64,000 bases of DNA, taken from positions 16,039-80,038 of the forward strand of contig CAZSDP010000020.1 in assembly GCA_964605665.1 (NCBI GenBank), in the 5' to 3' direction. This stretch comes from CAZSDP01 sp964605665. GTDB taxonomy: Bacteria > Planctomycetota > UBA8108 > UBA1146. Shown here in pieces: positions 8,301 through 16,915 of the stretch. How positions within the stretch are numbered: position 1 is the stretch's first letter; each line of letters opens with the position of its first letter. The notes beneath the pieces are model-generated. The model made no database searches, was not told where the DNA came from, and worked only from the letters and a program-made list of their open reading frames with translations. The position numbers were made by a program, and so were the translations under genes.

Positions 8301-9844
8301 TCTTCCAGCCGACCCTCTTGGCCGGGGGGATCACCTTGGGCGTGATCTACGACTTCTCGACCACCGGCGGTGGACTGGGGGAGACCCTCGAGTTCACGAC
8401 CGTGCAGCCGGTCTTCGAGGTCACCTTCGACCTCTCCGGCGCGCTCGCCGGTTCGAGGGCGACGGTGACGACGCCCCTGACTTTCCCGGCAGATCTCGGG
8501 AGTCCCGTGGTCGAGAACTTGGTGACGATCGCGACCTCCCCGGGCGTGAACGAAGTCGTCACTGCCGCTGGCGTCGAGGGCACGATCACGCTCTCTCCCG
8601 GCGCGCCCCCGTTCGAGTTCTCGGTCGCTGACGCGACGGGCGGCTACTCGCTGAGCGGGGATGGCTCGCTGACGACGCGCGCCTCGATCGCGCAGGTCGA
8701 CGGTGGGGCGGTCATCACCACCGCAGGCTTCTCGATGGCGATCGAATGCGACCCCGCTTATCTCGCGGCGACCGGCGTGACCCCGGTCGGGGCGCTCGCG
8801 GCTCTCGATTCGGGGAACGGCCCCGGCTTCTTCGAGCCGTCGATCGTCACGAGTGGGTTCACACTCGGGGTCATCTACGACTTCGCCCCCGGGGGACCGG
8901 GCTCCGGTGAAACCCTCGGGTTCGCCACGGGGACCGAGGTGATCGAGGTGACTTACACGGTCACCGCAACCCTCGGCGGCTCGGTGGTGACCACTCCGCT
9001 CTCGTTCTCGGACGATCTCGGTTCGCCGACAGTCGAGAACCTGGTCACCGACGACACGGGGACCTTCGCGGTCGCGGGAGTGTCCGGTGTCGTCACGCTC
9101 GAGCCGGAGGCGCCGCCGTTCCTCTTCACGGCGGCGGATCGAACCGTCTCCGGATCCACTTTCTGCACCGATCTGAGCATTGCTCAAGTGGCGGGAACCG
9201 CGATCGAGACCGCGGGCTTCCAAATGTCGATCGTCCACGACCCGGCGGTGCTCAGCGCCCAGGGGGCGAGCGAAGCTCCGCTTCTCGCTGCGTTGAACGG
9301 GGGCGCTGGAGCGGATTTCTTCACCGCGACGGTTCTCGCGAACGGCATCACCATTGGCGCGATCTACTCGAACGATCTCTCGGAAACGATCTTCTACACG
9401 TCGGAGTCGACGGTGGTCGAAGCGTGCTACGACGTGCTCGTCGCGAGTGGTTCGACGGCGACGACCTCTCTCGACTTTGCGCCGAACGGGATGCCGCTCA
9501 TCGAGAATCTGGTCACCAGTGCGACCACGGTTCATGCGGCAGAAGGCCAGAGTGCGACGATCGAGCTCGTGCCGGAACCGGAGTTCATTCGCTCCGACTG
9601 CAACAGCGACGGTCAGCTGAACATCGCCGACGGGATCTTCACGCTGAACTTCCTCTTCCTCGGGGGTTCGCAGGGGTCCTGCAACGCGGCGTGTGACGCG
9701 AACTCCGACGGAGTCATCGACACCGCGGATGCCATCTTCACCTTCACCTACCAGTTCTCGGACGGTGCGCCGCCGACCGCGCCGTTCCCGAGCTGCGGGC
9801 CGAGCCCCAGCGGGGAGAGCTGCAACTCGAACCCGGGCTGTTAG
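5366..9844 (+). CDS. Large secreted choice-of-anchor I / cohesin-like / dockerin-like protein
   Basis: A 1492-residue exported protein. The ATG at 5366 has a GAGGAGG Shine-Dalgarno and starts a signal peptide of about 33 residues ending at LWAGG. In order: a lamin-tail-like domain (about 35-225, starting VAINEVRID and DEFFELRG); a calcium-type DGDNAVDCADSDC linker; a choice-of-anchor I beta-propeller-like domain (about 260-750, with TANEGEP, TANEGDDRGE and GPEPEA motifs); four cohesin-like beta domains (about 755-1400), the last three of roughly 150-170 residues each sharing SIAQVDGGA and GVIYDF motifs; and a C-terminal pair of EF-hand dockerin-like repeats (CNSDGQLNIADG, CDANSDGVIDTAD). It is probably cell-surface or extracellular. 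The reading frame continues upstream into a transposase remnant; that fusion is an accident of the frame. Confidence 0.85.
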   Translation: MRIPCLCKSQRALFAFALSFAMCALSAANLWAGGGVAINEVRIDQGGADNDEFFELRGSPGESLENFAYIVIGDGTGGSGVIESVTDLSGHALDANGFFVVAEGTFSIGVAGLTATLNFENSDNVTHLLVVLDPLATAPATGDDLDADDNGVLDVDEGGPAPWVGILDSVSLVENLDVPASGEFFYSPTVVGPDGTFVPGTAWRCGNGWVIGDFDLSLMTNTPGAENTCPSEDCTNGIDDDGDNAVDCADSDCFGELICIAPGPEGPRYGIEPIGTYATGVFDGSAAEIVAYDARSGSVFVTNSDAGSIDALSLAPSGALTLTGSLLTTGSPTHVRIWDDGVESFVVASVPNADGNLGGTVEVLTTAGVPVASYPVGVLPDMVFITSTDLAITANEGEPTGTGDPEGSVSIVDLTTGVVTPVSFTSFDGTEAALRAAGVRIFPGVSASVDLEPEYIAVSPDNSTAYAICQEQNAVAVIDIATATATAIVPLGTKDHSVMANAMDASDRDDTVNITTWPVRGMYMPDSAVAFEANGSVYLLTANEGDDRGENERVSSLTLDATAFPNAAELQLPENLGRLSVSSIDGDIDNDGEYEELYSYGARSFSIFDMTAGGALTYDSGSQLERVIEDREFFQFGSTNDENGSFDSRSDAKGPEPEAATIGTLNGRTLAFIGAERQGGIAIYDVTDPNAVRFHSYANNRDFGGDAEQGTAGDLGVEGLVFVPASDNPTGEPILIAANEVSGTTTVFRIVDLPVTELRIGSDFAPSGGEVELSVFLDTYLGDATAWSYGACHDPSILDLVSVADGSDLPGVPAGSTQFNQISVTPVGFTVAVVVCFEACVALTEGYDAELNVATYDVNGAVGVTTSVQFCETIGSPVVENVVSVGSLTFSPATLDGAVEITDPEPPFEFAVLDGAGTYSNSGLGTVATSVTLAQVDGGAPLATTGFSVAIGCEASQLTPVAVDPAGVLLTVAGGAPDFFQPTLLAGGITLGVIYDFSTTGGGLGETLEFTTVQPVFEVTFDLSGALAGSRATVTTPLTFPADLGSPVVENLVTIATSPGVNEVVTAAGVEGTITLSPGAPPFEFSVADATGGYSLSGDGSLTTRASIAQVDGGAVITTAGFSMAIECDPAYLAATGVTPVGALAALDSGNGPGFFEPSIVTSGFTLGVIYDFAPGGPGSGETLGFATGTEVIEVTYTVTATLGGSVVTTPLSFSDDLGSPTVENLVTDDTGTFAVAGVSGVVTLEPEAPPFLFTAADRTVSGSTFCTDLSIAQVAGTAIETAGFQMSIVHDPAVLSAQGASEAPLLAALNGGAGADFFTATVLANGITIGAIYSNDLSETIFYTSESTVVEACYDVLVASGSTATTSLDFAPNGMPLIENLVTSATTVHAAEGQSATIELVPEPEFIRSDCNSDGQLNIADGIFTLNFLFLGGSQGSCNAACDANSDGVIDTADAIFTFTYQFSDGAPPTAPFPSCGPSPSGESCNSNPGC

Positions 9845-10544
9845 AAGTCCGCGGCACAGACTCTTCGCGTCCCTCTTGCATTCAAGATTCAGACCCCTCG
9901 ACTGTTCCGCGAGCCCTGGGCGGCTCAAGGATCGGTCGGGGGGGCTGATCCACCGAACGAGTCACGGACGTGAGTTGCGCGGCCGGGCTCTGCGCGCTTG
10001 GACTTCACCTCCTTGCCTCCACTTTCGAGGGGTCTTCCCTGCCCCATAGGCGTCTCCCGACGCCGACTCCTTTCGGTCTTCCCGAACCCAGCGGGAAGTC
10101 TGACCTCGTGCTGGGGGGGGAGACGCGTTCCCCGCGCGACTCCCCCCCGTCCGGAGGGCGGGACCCTCGGGTCTCCGTGGGCGCCCGCCGATCGACCGCG
10201 ACGCCGAGCGACCTCGGCACATCCGGAGGCGCTGCTCTTCCTCCCGCTCTCTATCCTGAATCCTTCGCGAGCCAAGGGTCTTGATCCACCAGATGAGAGT
10301 CGTGTTGATCTCGTCCTCGATCTTCGAAGTCTTCCGGTCCTCTGAGTGAGTTCCTGATGACGAGGCACCCGAATCAAGGACGAGGACTCCGGTTGGGCCC
10401 AGGCGGCTTCTCCGCACATCGCCGAGGGGCTCATCGTGAATCCCTGCCATATGAACAAGCTTGAGTTGCCTGCAGGGTCTGTTTCGCGATTGCGCTGGTT
10501 CGGGATGATGCCCGCGCCGTCGAGCGATGTGCGACTTCGAAGAC
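9845..10544. other. 700-base intergenic region with a G/C-tract hairpin
   Basis: It lies between convergent genes (5366-9844 plus, 10545-11843 minus). Both strands can be read without stops over long stretches because of high GC, but the products are arginine/proline/serine-rich with no recognisable domain, so I reject them as genes. A strong hairpin pairs seven G plus AG (10114-10122) with CT plus seven C (10140-10148), with an inner CGCG/CGCG stem. No U-tract follows; a bidirectional transcription stop is possible. Confidence 0.5.
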
Positions 10545-11843
10545 CTAAGAACTGGGCCCTGGATTGAGCCGAAGTGCGCTCCGACGGACTCGTCGCTGGT
10601 TCGGTGTCGGGCACACCTGCCACAAGCGCTGGAGATCACTCGTCGTCGGCGGCTCCCCTTCGCCGTACGCGTGCGCCATCAGCGCGGCGCAGATGGCGCG
10701 GAGTTGCGGATCGGCCGCGCAGGCAGTGCTGAGTTGCCACTCGTCATGCTCGGCCATGCGCTGGTAGAGGAGAGCGAGGCAGCGGCGGCTGTCCTGCTGC
10801 CCCGCCGCCCGCAGGAAGTCCGCTCGGGTGCGACGGTGGCCTCGCCACACCGCGAGATGATTCCGCAAGGAGTGGACCGCGGTTGTTCGGAGGAGCCTTC
10901 GAACCAGGGAGAGGCCGAGCGCGGCGCTGAGCACCGCCAGCCCCCATGACCACGGATTCCCCTTCTCACCTCCGGGCTCCGAGGTGGCAGTGGTGCGCGG
11001 TGTCGCGGCGCCCGCCACGTCCAGAGTACGGCCGGGCAGGTCGATTTGTTCGACCGCACCGGTCTCCAGGTTGAACCAGACGATGCGGTCTCCCGGGATG
11101 GTATGGGTCCCTCCGGTCTCGAGGGTGAACACCACGCGCTCCTCGCGGGTGCCCTCGAGCGACCCGCGCACACTCTTGTCTCTGACCCGTGGTGGCGCAT
11201 GGTACGCCTGGACCCCGTCGAGCTCGATCGCAGGAGACGTGGGGATCGCCATCGCCGGCACATCCTGGATCGTGGAGCGTCGGATCCGCGTGACGGCATC
11301 TCCGACCTGGTACGTCTCCAAGACGCCTTCCCACGACTCCTCGATCTCGAACGCGGTCGCCGCGACCCAGGAGTCCAGGCCTTCCGTCCCCGGAGGCGCT
11401 TCGATATTCAGGGGCGGCACCGGGAGTTGGATCTCTCCCTCCACGACACCGTGGGTCTCGGTGTCCACGGAGATGAAGGTGGTCACCGCCGGGGGGCGCA
11501 GGGTCCCGGTACGCTCGGCATAGAGTCGGAAGCTCCAGCTCTGGAACGACCAGGTGTCACCCTCCCGGCGCCGCGTCTCATTGAACGCGAACTTCGAGCT
11601 GGGGCGGACCAAAGTCCCCGGCACCGTGAAGTCGCGCACGCGGGTGCCTCGCTTGAACCAGCGCGCGGTGCCGACCTCCACGGCAATCTCGACCGGCGCC
11701 TTCTGCAAGTGGGGTGCGGGAGTCTTCACCACGACCCGGGCTTCCAGCTCCCCCGAGGCGATGAGACCTTCGATCGTCTCGCCCCGCGCGACTCCGGCAA
11801 TCACCAGTACCAGGAAGAGAGACGGGAGCGTTCCACGGTGCAT
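10545..11843 (-). CDS. BatD-like membrane protein of the MoxR/Bat operon
   Basis: A 432-residue protein starting at the ATG at 11843, which shares one base with the stop of the upstream TPR gene (TGATG). A signal peptide (about 1-20, LFLVLVIAGVARG) precedes periplasmic beta domains resembling BatD (residues 20-300; an ETRRREGDTWSFQSWSF stretch), a single membrane helix near 300-320 (WGLAVLSAALGLSLV), and a cytoplasmic helical tail. It is the last gene of the operon. BatD proteins are proposed to work with the VWA proteins BatA/BatB at the envelope; the biochemical role is not established. Upstream in-frame starts would only add an out-of-family extension. Confidence 0.75.
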   Translation of the reverse strand: MHRGTLPSLFLVLVIAGVARGETIEGLIASGELEARVVVKTPAPHLQKAPVEIAVEVGTARWFKRGTRVRDFTVPGTLVRPSSKFAFNETRRREGDTWSFQSWSFRLYAERTGTLRPPAVTTFISVDTETHGVVEGEIQLPVPPLNIEAPPGTEGLDSWVAATAFEIEESWEGVLETYQVGDAVTRIRRSTIQDVPAMAIPTSPAIELDGVQAYHAPPRVRDKSVRGSLEGTREERVVFTLETGGTHTIPGDRIVWFNLETGAVEQIDLPGRTLDVAGAATPRTTATSEPGGEKGNPWSWGLAVLSAALGLSLVRRLLRTTAVHSLRNHLAVWRGHRRTRADFLRAAGQQDSRRCLALLYQRMAEHDEWQLSTACAADPQLRAICAALMAHAYGEGEPPTTSDLQRLWQVCPTPNQRRVRRSALRLNPGPSS

Positions 11844-12517
11844 CAGCGCTTCTCTACTTCTTCCTGCTCGAGCTGGAGGTAGAACTTGGTGGCGAGGAAC
11901 TCCGCGGGATCCCGCTGGATCTGCCGCAGCCACATTTCTGTGAGGCCAGGGTCCTGGAGCAGCTGGTCGGCGCTGTACTGCTCGAGCTCCATCGTGAGTT
12001 GCCGCTCATCGCCCTCGGAGGATTCCGCGCCCTCCTGCGGCTTCCTCTCGGCCTCACCGTTTTCACTCAGCTGGCTCTCGGACAATTGTTGATTGGCCTC
12101 GATCAACGCTTTCACGATGGGGAGGTTCACGGCCGGTGCGGGATGATCGGGGAAACGGCTCGCCAGTTCCTCGTAGGCACGCTTCGCGGGGACGTAGTCA
12201 CGCTGATGGGCCAGCGCATTGGCGCGTGCCAGCAGAGATTCCGCGTCCTGGTACTGCGAGAAGTAGCGTTCGGCGGTGGCGAAATCTTGCCCGGCGTACA
12301 GGCTGAACCCCCGCCATCGCGGATCCTCGAATGCACGTGATGCGCGCTCGTAGTCCCCGAACCGGAACCACAAGCTCCCCTGTTGATCGGGCGTGAGCCA
12401 GAGATCCACGAAGGCCTGGGGACTCGCGACGATCCAGACGACGGCGGTCAGCACCAGGGCCAGCCGCAGCCGGCGTCTGCGCGACGGACCGTCCTGCTGC
12501 GTGAGGAAGCTCACCAT
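11843..12517 (-). CDS. TPR membrane protein of the Bat operon (BatC/BatE-like)
   Basis: A 224-residue protein. The ATG at 12517 lies inside the end of the upstream VWA gene (seven-base overlap, ATGGTGA). One membrane helix near residues 20-38 (LALVLTAVVWIVASPQ) is followed by TPR-like helices (about 45-150; GDYERASRAFEDPRWRG, QDFATAERYFSQYQDAESL, ALAHQRDYVPAKRAYEEL) and an acidic glutamine-rich C-terminal third. In MoxR/Bat operons a TPR protein like this accompanies the two VWA proteins and is thought to scaffold them. Confidence 0.75.
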   Translation of the reverse strand: MVSFLTQQDGPSRRRRLRLALVLTAVVWIVASPQAFVDLWLTPDQQGSLWFRFGDYERASRAFEDPRWRGFSLYAGQDFATAERYFSQYQDAESLLARANALAHQRDYVPAKRAYEELASRFPDHPAPAVNLPIVKALIEANQQLSESQLSENGEAERKPQEGAESSEGDERQLTMELEQYSADQLLQDPGLTEMWLRQIQRDPAEFLATKFYLQLEQEEVEKR

Positions 12518-13485
12518 CGGAGTGCCCACCCCTTCCGGAACCAGAGCAGGAAGAGCACCACGATCGGTCCGACGAAGGGGTACCCACCATCCACCCACGG
12601 TCGCGAACTGTCATCGCTGAGTTCGAAGTGTCGATCGACACGCCGAAGGATCTGACGCACGTCCTCGTCGTCCGCCGAAACCCGCTGGTAAGTTCCCCCG
12701 GCGGCATCGGCCAGGGCTTCGAGCGCGGTCTCCTGGAGCGGCAACGCTGAACTCTCGAGACCCCGTACGGCATCCTTGTCGAGTTCCTCCTGCGTCTTGC
12801 CCGTCCCCCAGACGACGACCTGGATATCGGGCTCGTCGCGCAGGACGCGGAACGCATCGACCGAGGGTTCCGTCGCGCCATCGCCCACGATCAGCAGCGT
12901 CCCCCCGCCGTCACGGAGGAGGTCGCGTGCCATCGGTAGGATCGTGTCCGGGGCCTTACCGCGCCGCGGCAGCATGCCGACCCGCAGTGCATCGAGGTAG
13001 TGCAGCAGGACGCTCGCGTCATCGGAGAGCGGCAACACCGTGTGGCCCGAACCGGCGTAGGCCACCAGCGCGGTGTACGCATCCCCGCGAGCGCGGGCGA
13101 GCTCCAGGATCTTGCTCCGGGCCCGTTGTAGCCGATCGGGCTGCAGGTCCCGGCCGCCCATCGAATCGCCGAGGTCCACGGCGATCACCAACGACGCCGC
13201 ATCCACGGAGAAGGGGGACTCTCCTCGGGTCCAGCTGGGCCCCGCCAGGGCCACCACCAGGAGCGGGACGACCAGGACCGAGACCCACAGCGGCGAGAAC
13301 AGCTGCCGCTGATTCCCCGGCACCACCATCCGCGGCAGGAGATGCGGCGCGATCACCGGCTGCCACTGCCGTCCTAGGTCGCCCGAACGCCACTGCAGAT
13401 AGGTGATCAGCGCGAAGGGAACGAGCAGCAGGAACCACGCGGGGCGCAGGAAGTGGAGGTGGTTGAAGAGCGCCAGGTCAGACAT
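12511..13485 (-). CDS. VWA-domain membrane protein with altered MIDAS (BatB-like)
   Basis: A 324-residue protein starting at the ATG at 13485, eight bases inside the upstream VWA gene. N-terminal helices (about 12-30 and 65-82) anchor a von Willebrand A domain (about 97-285), and a last helix (PFVGPIVVLFLLWF) closes the protein, as in BatB. The metal-ion site normally reads DxSxS and TDG; here the matching positions read DLGDS and GDG, so the first serine and the threonine are replaced. Metal-dependent ligand binding may be lost or changed, in contrast to the neighbouring VWA protein with DLSGS. Upstream in-frame ATGs lie in the neighbour's coding region and were not used. Confidence 0.82.
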   Translation of the reverse strand: MSDLALFNHLHFLRPAWFLLLVPFALITYLQWRSGDLGRQWQPVIAPHLLPRMVVPGNQRQLFSPLWVSVLVVPLLVVALAGPSWTRGESPFSVDAASLVIAVDLGDSMGGRDLQPDRLQRARSKILELARARGDAYTALVAYAGSGHTVLPLSDDASVLLHYLDALRVGMLPRRGKAPDTILPMARDLLRDGGGTLLIVGDGATEPSVDAFRVLRDEPDIQVVVWGTGKTQEELDKDAVRGLESSALPLQETALEALADAAGGTYQRVSADDEDVRQILRRVDRHFELSDDSSRPWVDGGYPFVGPIVVLFLLWFRKGWALRW

Positions 13486-14470
13486 CGACCGCCCTTCGCT
13501 TCCGGCGCGCGACGAGTGCGAACAGCGGCATCGCCGTGACGTAGAGCACCGCAAAGCCAGCCAGGGGGACATGGAACATGGCACTGCGGGGTCGATAGGA
13601 GAGGCTGTCGTAGTTCGCCGGTTCCAGGTCATCGATGCGTCGGTACGTCTCGAGGAGTGCGTCCCGATCGGTGGCAACGTAGCTGCCCCCGCCCGTGATC
13701 CGCGCGACCGCTTCCAGAGTCTCCATGTCGAGGGCCTGTTCGCCCACGGTGGCCGGATCGCCCACGGCGACAGTGTAAATGGTGACGCCCTCGACCTTCG
13801 CCACCTCGGCGGCATCCAGGGGGGGCACCCGGCTCCCCGTGTCATTGCCATCGGTGAGGACGATCAGGACCCGGTTCTCGGTCTTCGACTTGCGGAAGTG
13901 CGCGATGGCGAGCCCGATGGCATCGCCGAGCGCCGTGCTGGGGCCGGCCATGTTCACGATGCTCTCATCGAGAAGGGCCAGCCATGTCTCGTGATCGTCG
14001 GTGAAGGGCGCTTGGAGGTAGGCCGCGTTGCCGAACACGATCAGCCCCAGCCGATCTCCATCGCGGCCGGCGACGAACTCCTCGAGCACGTCCTTCGCCA
14101 CGCTCAGTCGGTCGGTCTCCGCACCCGTCGCATCGCGGAAGTCCGTCGCGTCCATCGAGCCCGACAGATCGACCGCCAGCATGAGGTCCCGCGCAGTCTT
14201 CTCGAGTTGGACCGGTTCGCCGACCCACTCGGGTCGAGCGAGGGCACCGACGAGCAGACCCCAGCCGACCAGGCTGGCGACGGCCTGGATCGTCAGGCGC
14301 TTGCGGACACTCGCACCGGCGCGCGGGGTCTCTTCGCTCAGGGCCACCAGCCGCTGGAAGTAGGGCACCTGGAGCGAGTCACGACTCTCTCGGTGCGGTG
14401 GTGCGAGCCAGCGGATCAGGGCGGGCGCGAGAAGCAGGAGGAACGCCCAGGGCTCGGTGAACTCAAGCAT
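13478..14470 (-). CDS. VWA-domain membrane protein (BatA-like)
   Basis: A 330-residue protein with helices near residues 8-22 and 60-78, a VWA domain (about 94-290) with an intact MIDAS (DLSGSMDATD at 101-110 and LTDGND later), and a C-terminal membrane helix ending in an RRKRR stop-transfer signal. This is the aerotolerance BatA architecture. It overlaps DUF4381 (14463) by eight bases upstream and the next VWA gene by eight bases downstream, indicating translational coupling. Confidence 0.88.
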   Translation of the reverse strand: MLEFTEPWAFLLLLAPALIRWLAPPHRESRDSLQVPYFQRLVALSEETPRAGASVRKRLTIQAVASLVGWGLLVGALARPEWVGEPVQLEKTARDLMLAVDLSGSMDATDFRDATGAETDRLSVAKDVLEEFVAGRDGDRLGLIVFGNAAYLQAPFTDDHETWLALLDESIVNMAGPSTALGDAIGLAIAHFRKSKTENRVLIVLTDGNDTGSRVPPLDAAEVAKVEGVTIYTVAVGDPATVGEQALDMETLEAVARITGGGSYVATDRDALLETYRRIDDLEPANYDSLSYRPRSAMFHVPLAGFAVLYVTAMPLFALVARRKRRAVDV

Positions 14471-14966
14471 GGGGCCCCCGGTGCTGCTGGATCCAACCCT
14501 CCATCGCCGCGATCAACGCCTCCGTGTCGAGCCCCTCCGTGTCATCGAGTGGCGCATAGGCGAGATGCTGGAGGTCCCCTACGGGCAGGCGCTCCTGATC
14601 GGGGGCCAAGTCCGCGAGTGCCGCTGCGTACGCGTCGCCCTGCAGTCCGGCCAGGGCGTCCCGACCGACCGCTGCGATGGCGGTCGCCCGGAGCAACGGC
14701 GCAAGTTCACGGGCCGCTTCGCGCGCCCCCGCACTCAGGCGTTCCCGGATCGTTGCCAGTCGCGCCAGGGCATCGCGACGATAGCGGTTGCGCAGGAATC
14801 GCTGCCGGCGTCGCCAGTGCGCCCGCAACAGCAGTCCGACCAAGGCCAGGAGCAGGATCCACCAGCCCGGTGTGGCGGGGATCAGGGAGATCGGCTCGGG
14901 AAACTCCGGCTCGATGATCGTGCGGAGGGATGGGTTTCCCCAGCCCGGATCGAAGCTCCCGCTCAT
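14463..14966 (-). CDS. DUF4381-family membrane protein
   Basis: A 167-residue protein with one membrane helix near residues 34-49 (GWWILLLALVGLLLRAHW) followed by a basic, helical cytoplasmic part (RRRQRFLRNRYRRDALARL). DUF4381 proteins sit between DUF58 and VWA genes in MoxR/Bat operons of Proteobacteria and relatives; no biochemical role is known. It overlaps both neighbours by a few bases. Confidence 0.8.
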   Translation of the reverse strand: MSGSFDPGWGNPSLRTIIEPEFPEPISLIPATPGWWILLLALVGLLLRAHWRRRQRFLRNRYRRDALARLATIRERLSAGAREAARELAPLLRATAIAAVGRDALAGLQGDAYAAALADLAPDQERLPVGDLQHLAYAPLDDTEGLDTEALIAAMEGWIQQHRGPHA

Positions 14967-15928
14967 GCTCGGGCTCCCAGGGCCCGGAGCAGTTGCTGCA
15001 GTGGGTCACCGACGGTGTCGACCTCGATCAGGGGTAGTCCGAAGCGCCGCAGAGCCTCGCGCATGTGCTCGACGTGTTGGAGATAACTCTCCTCGAAACG
15101 CGTCTGCAGGGTCTGGCGAGTACCCGACACCACGATCTGCATCTCCCCGTCCGAGACCACGAGCTCGTCGAGGGGAGGGAGCTCGCGTTCCGCCGGGTCG
15201 AACACGTTGATCGCGATCACATCGTTGTGCAGCGACAGGAGCTTCAGCAGCTCGTCGCTGCGCCCATCCCAGCCGAACCCATCGCCGATGTAGAGCACCA
15301 ACGCATTGTGGCCGACGTGCCGGAGGAGGGCGTCGAGAGCGGTGTTGAGCTGCTCGGCACTCGCTGGGGTGCCTGCCGTGAGCGCCGCGTTCGCGGTCTC
15401 GAGTCGGCGGAGGATCCGCATCACTCCTTCGCGACTGCGGCGGGGGGTGAAGTGATCGCAGTGTTGATCGTCGAAGACCAGGGCGCCCACGCGATCGCCC
15501 ACGCCCAGGACCCGCCAGGCCGCCAGTGCGGCGATCTCCGCAGCCACCGCCGACTTCATGGCCCGCTGGCTGCCGAAGAACATGCTGACCCGCTGGTCCA
15601 CCAGGAGAGTGACCTGTCGCTCTCGCTCCTCGGTGTAGACGCGGACGTGGGGTTTGCCTGTGCGGTTGGTGACCTTCCAGTCCATGGTGCGGATGTCATC
15701 CCCCGGGCGGTAGTGCCGCAGTTCCTCGAAGTCGAGGCCGCGTCCCCGGAGGCGTGATGCGTGTCGTCCGCTCAGAATGCTGCGCGCGGGCTGGCGGGGG
15801 AGGAACGAGAATCCGCGCGCCGCGAACTCGAGGGCGCGCAGGTGCGCGAGGCTGACGGCGACCCGGTCATCCGGCGCGGCTTCCGGCTGCGACGACCGGG
15901 CTCGGAACCAGTCCATCGGCCTGCTCAT
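14963..15928 (-). CDS. DUF58 (VWA-like) cytosolic protein
   Basis: A 321-residue protein. The ATG at 15928 overlaps the MoxR stop codon (ATGA). The DUF58 signature is present near residues 68-86: a DFEELRHYRPGDDIR core followed by DWK. It is followed by a VWA-like fold with a partial MIDAS (LLVDQRVSM). DUF58 proteins are partners of MoxR AAA+ ATPases. Two further in-frame ATGs lie upstream but within the MoxR gene. Confidence 0.88.
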   Translation of the reverse strand: MSRPMDWFRARSSQPEAAPDDRVAVSLAHLRALEFAARGFSFLPRQPARSILSGRHASRLRGRGLDFEELRHYRPGDDIRTMDWKVTNRTGKPHVRVYTEERERQVTLLVDQRVSMFFGSQRAMKSAVAAEIAALAAWRVLGVGDRVGALVFDDQHCDHFTPRRSREGVMRILRRLETANAALTAGTPASAEQLNTALDALLRHVGHNALVLYIGDGFGWDGRSDELLKLLSLHNDVIAINVFDPAERELPPLDELVVSDGEMQIVVSGTRQTLQTRFEESYLQHVEHMREALRRFGLPLIEVDTVGDPLQQLLRALGARA

Positions 15929-16899
15929 GCGACGGCGACTTGCTTCAGGATCTCGTCCACGACGGAATCGGCCGTGACCGACTCCGCAAGGGCGTCGTAG
16001 CTGAGGATCAACCGGTGCCGGAGGACCGCGTGTGCGACGCCACGAACGTCGTCGGGGGTCACGTAGTCGCGGCCCGCGAGCCACGCGGCCGCGCGGGCAC
16101 ACTTGTCCAGGGCGAGACTCGCCCGGGGGCTCGACCCCACCCGGATCCAGTCCTCGAGTCGCGACCCCGTATGACGCGCGGGGTCCCGGGTCGCCATCAC
16201 CAGGGCGACGATGTACTGGTCGATGTTCGGTGACACCTTGGTGGCCGCCACGGCCTTGCGTGCCGCGAACACGACCTCCTGCGAGAAGCGCGGTTCCTCC
16301 GCCGCGTTCCCCGCCTCCTCGCCGCGGACGAGACGGATGATGCCTTCCTCGGCCGCATCGTCGGGGTAGTCGACGTTGGTCTTCATGATGAAGCGGTCCA
16401 TCTGCGCTTCCGGCAGGGGATAGGTCCCCTCCTGCTCGATCGGGTTCTGGGTGGCGAGCACCATGAACAGCGGCGGGAGCTCGTAGCTTCGACCCGCGAC
16501 GGTCACCGTCCGCTCCTCCATCGCCTCGAGCAGCGCCGCCTGTACCTTGGCGGGTGCCCGGTTGATCTCATCGGCCAGCACGATGTTGTTGAACACCGGG
16601 CCTTCCTGGAACTGCAGCAGCTGCCGACCCTCCACCTCCTGATAGACCTCGTTCCCGGTCACATCCGAAGGCAGGAGGTCCGGGGTGAACTGGATGCGCC
16701 CCAGACTGGCCTCGAGGCAGCGCGTCAGGCACTTGACCGAACGGGTCTTCGCAGTCCCGGGCAGACCTTCCAGCAGTACGTTGCCGTTGGTCAGCAGGGA
16801 GAGCAGCAACGTCTTCACGACGTGCTCTTGGCCGATGACGGCGCGGTTGATGGCGTCGTCGAGCGCCTGGAACGCTTCCCGGGGGGTGTCGCTCTGCAT
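15925..16899 (-). CDS. MoxR-family AAA+ ATPase
   Basis: A 324-residue ATPase. Walker A GLPGTAKT (45-52), Walker B NIVLADEINRAP (around 105-116), sensor 1 LATQNP, and an LPEAQMDRF segment identify the MoxR family; length is typical. MoxR proteins act as chaperone-like ATPases on complexes that include VWA proteins, often for metal insertion or envelope stress tolerance. The ATG at 16899 has a GAGGAG Shine-Dalgarno. It is the first of seven overlapping genes (MoxR, DUF58, DUF4381, VWA, VWA, TPR, BatD), and a strong hairpin lies just upstream. Confidence 0.93.
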   Translation of the reverse strand: MQSDTPREAFQALDDAINRAVIGQEHVVKTLLLSLLTNGNVLLEGLPGTAKTRSVKCLTRCLEASLGRIQFTPDLLPSDVTGNEVYQEVEGRQLLQFQEGPVFNNIVLADEINRAPAKVQAALLEAMEERTVTVAGRSYELPPLFMVLATQNPIEQEGTYPLPEAQMDRFIMKTNVDYPDDAAEEGIIRLVRGEEAGNAAEEPRFSQEVVFAARKAVAATKVSPNIDQYIVALVMATRDPARHTGSRLEDWIRVGSSPRASLALDKCARAAAWLAGRDYVTPDDVRGVAHAVLRHRLILSYDALAESVTADSVVDEILKQVAVA

Positions 16900-16915
16900 G
16901 AGTGTGCTCCTCGAG

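Noticed and set aside
4682..9844. A single 1720-residue gene
   Set aside because: A transposase N-terminus, a spacer and a normal signal peptide with its own GAGGAGG show two units that share a frame by chance.
5288..9928. A 1546-codon open frame on the minus strand
   Set aside because: It is antisense to the secreted protein at 5366; the product is Arg/Asp/Glu-rich with no domains, as expected from high-GC codon mirroring.
9925..10639. Two overlapping minus-strand frames of about 230 codons
   Set aside because: Low-complexity Arg/Ser/Gly products, no domain, no convincing start; high-GC noise.
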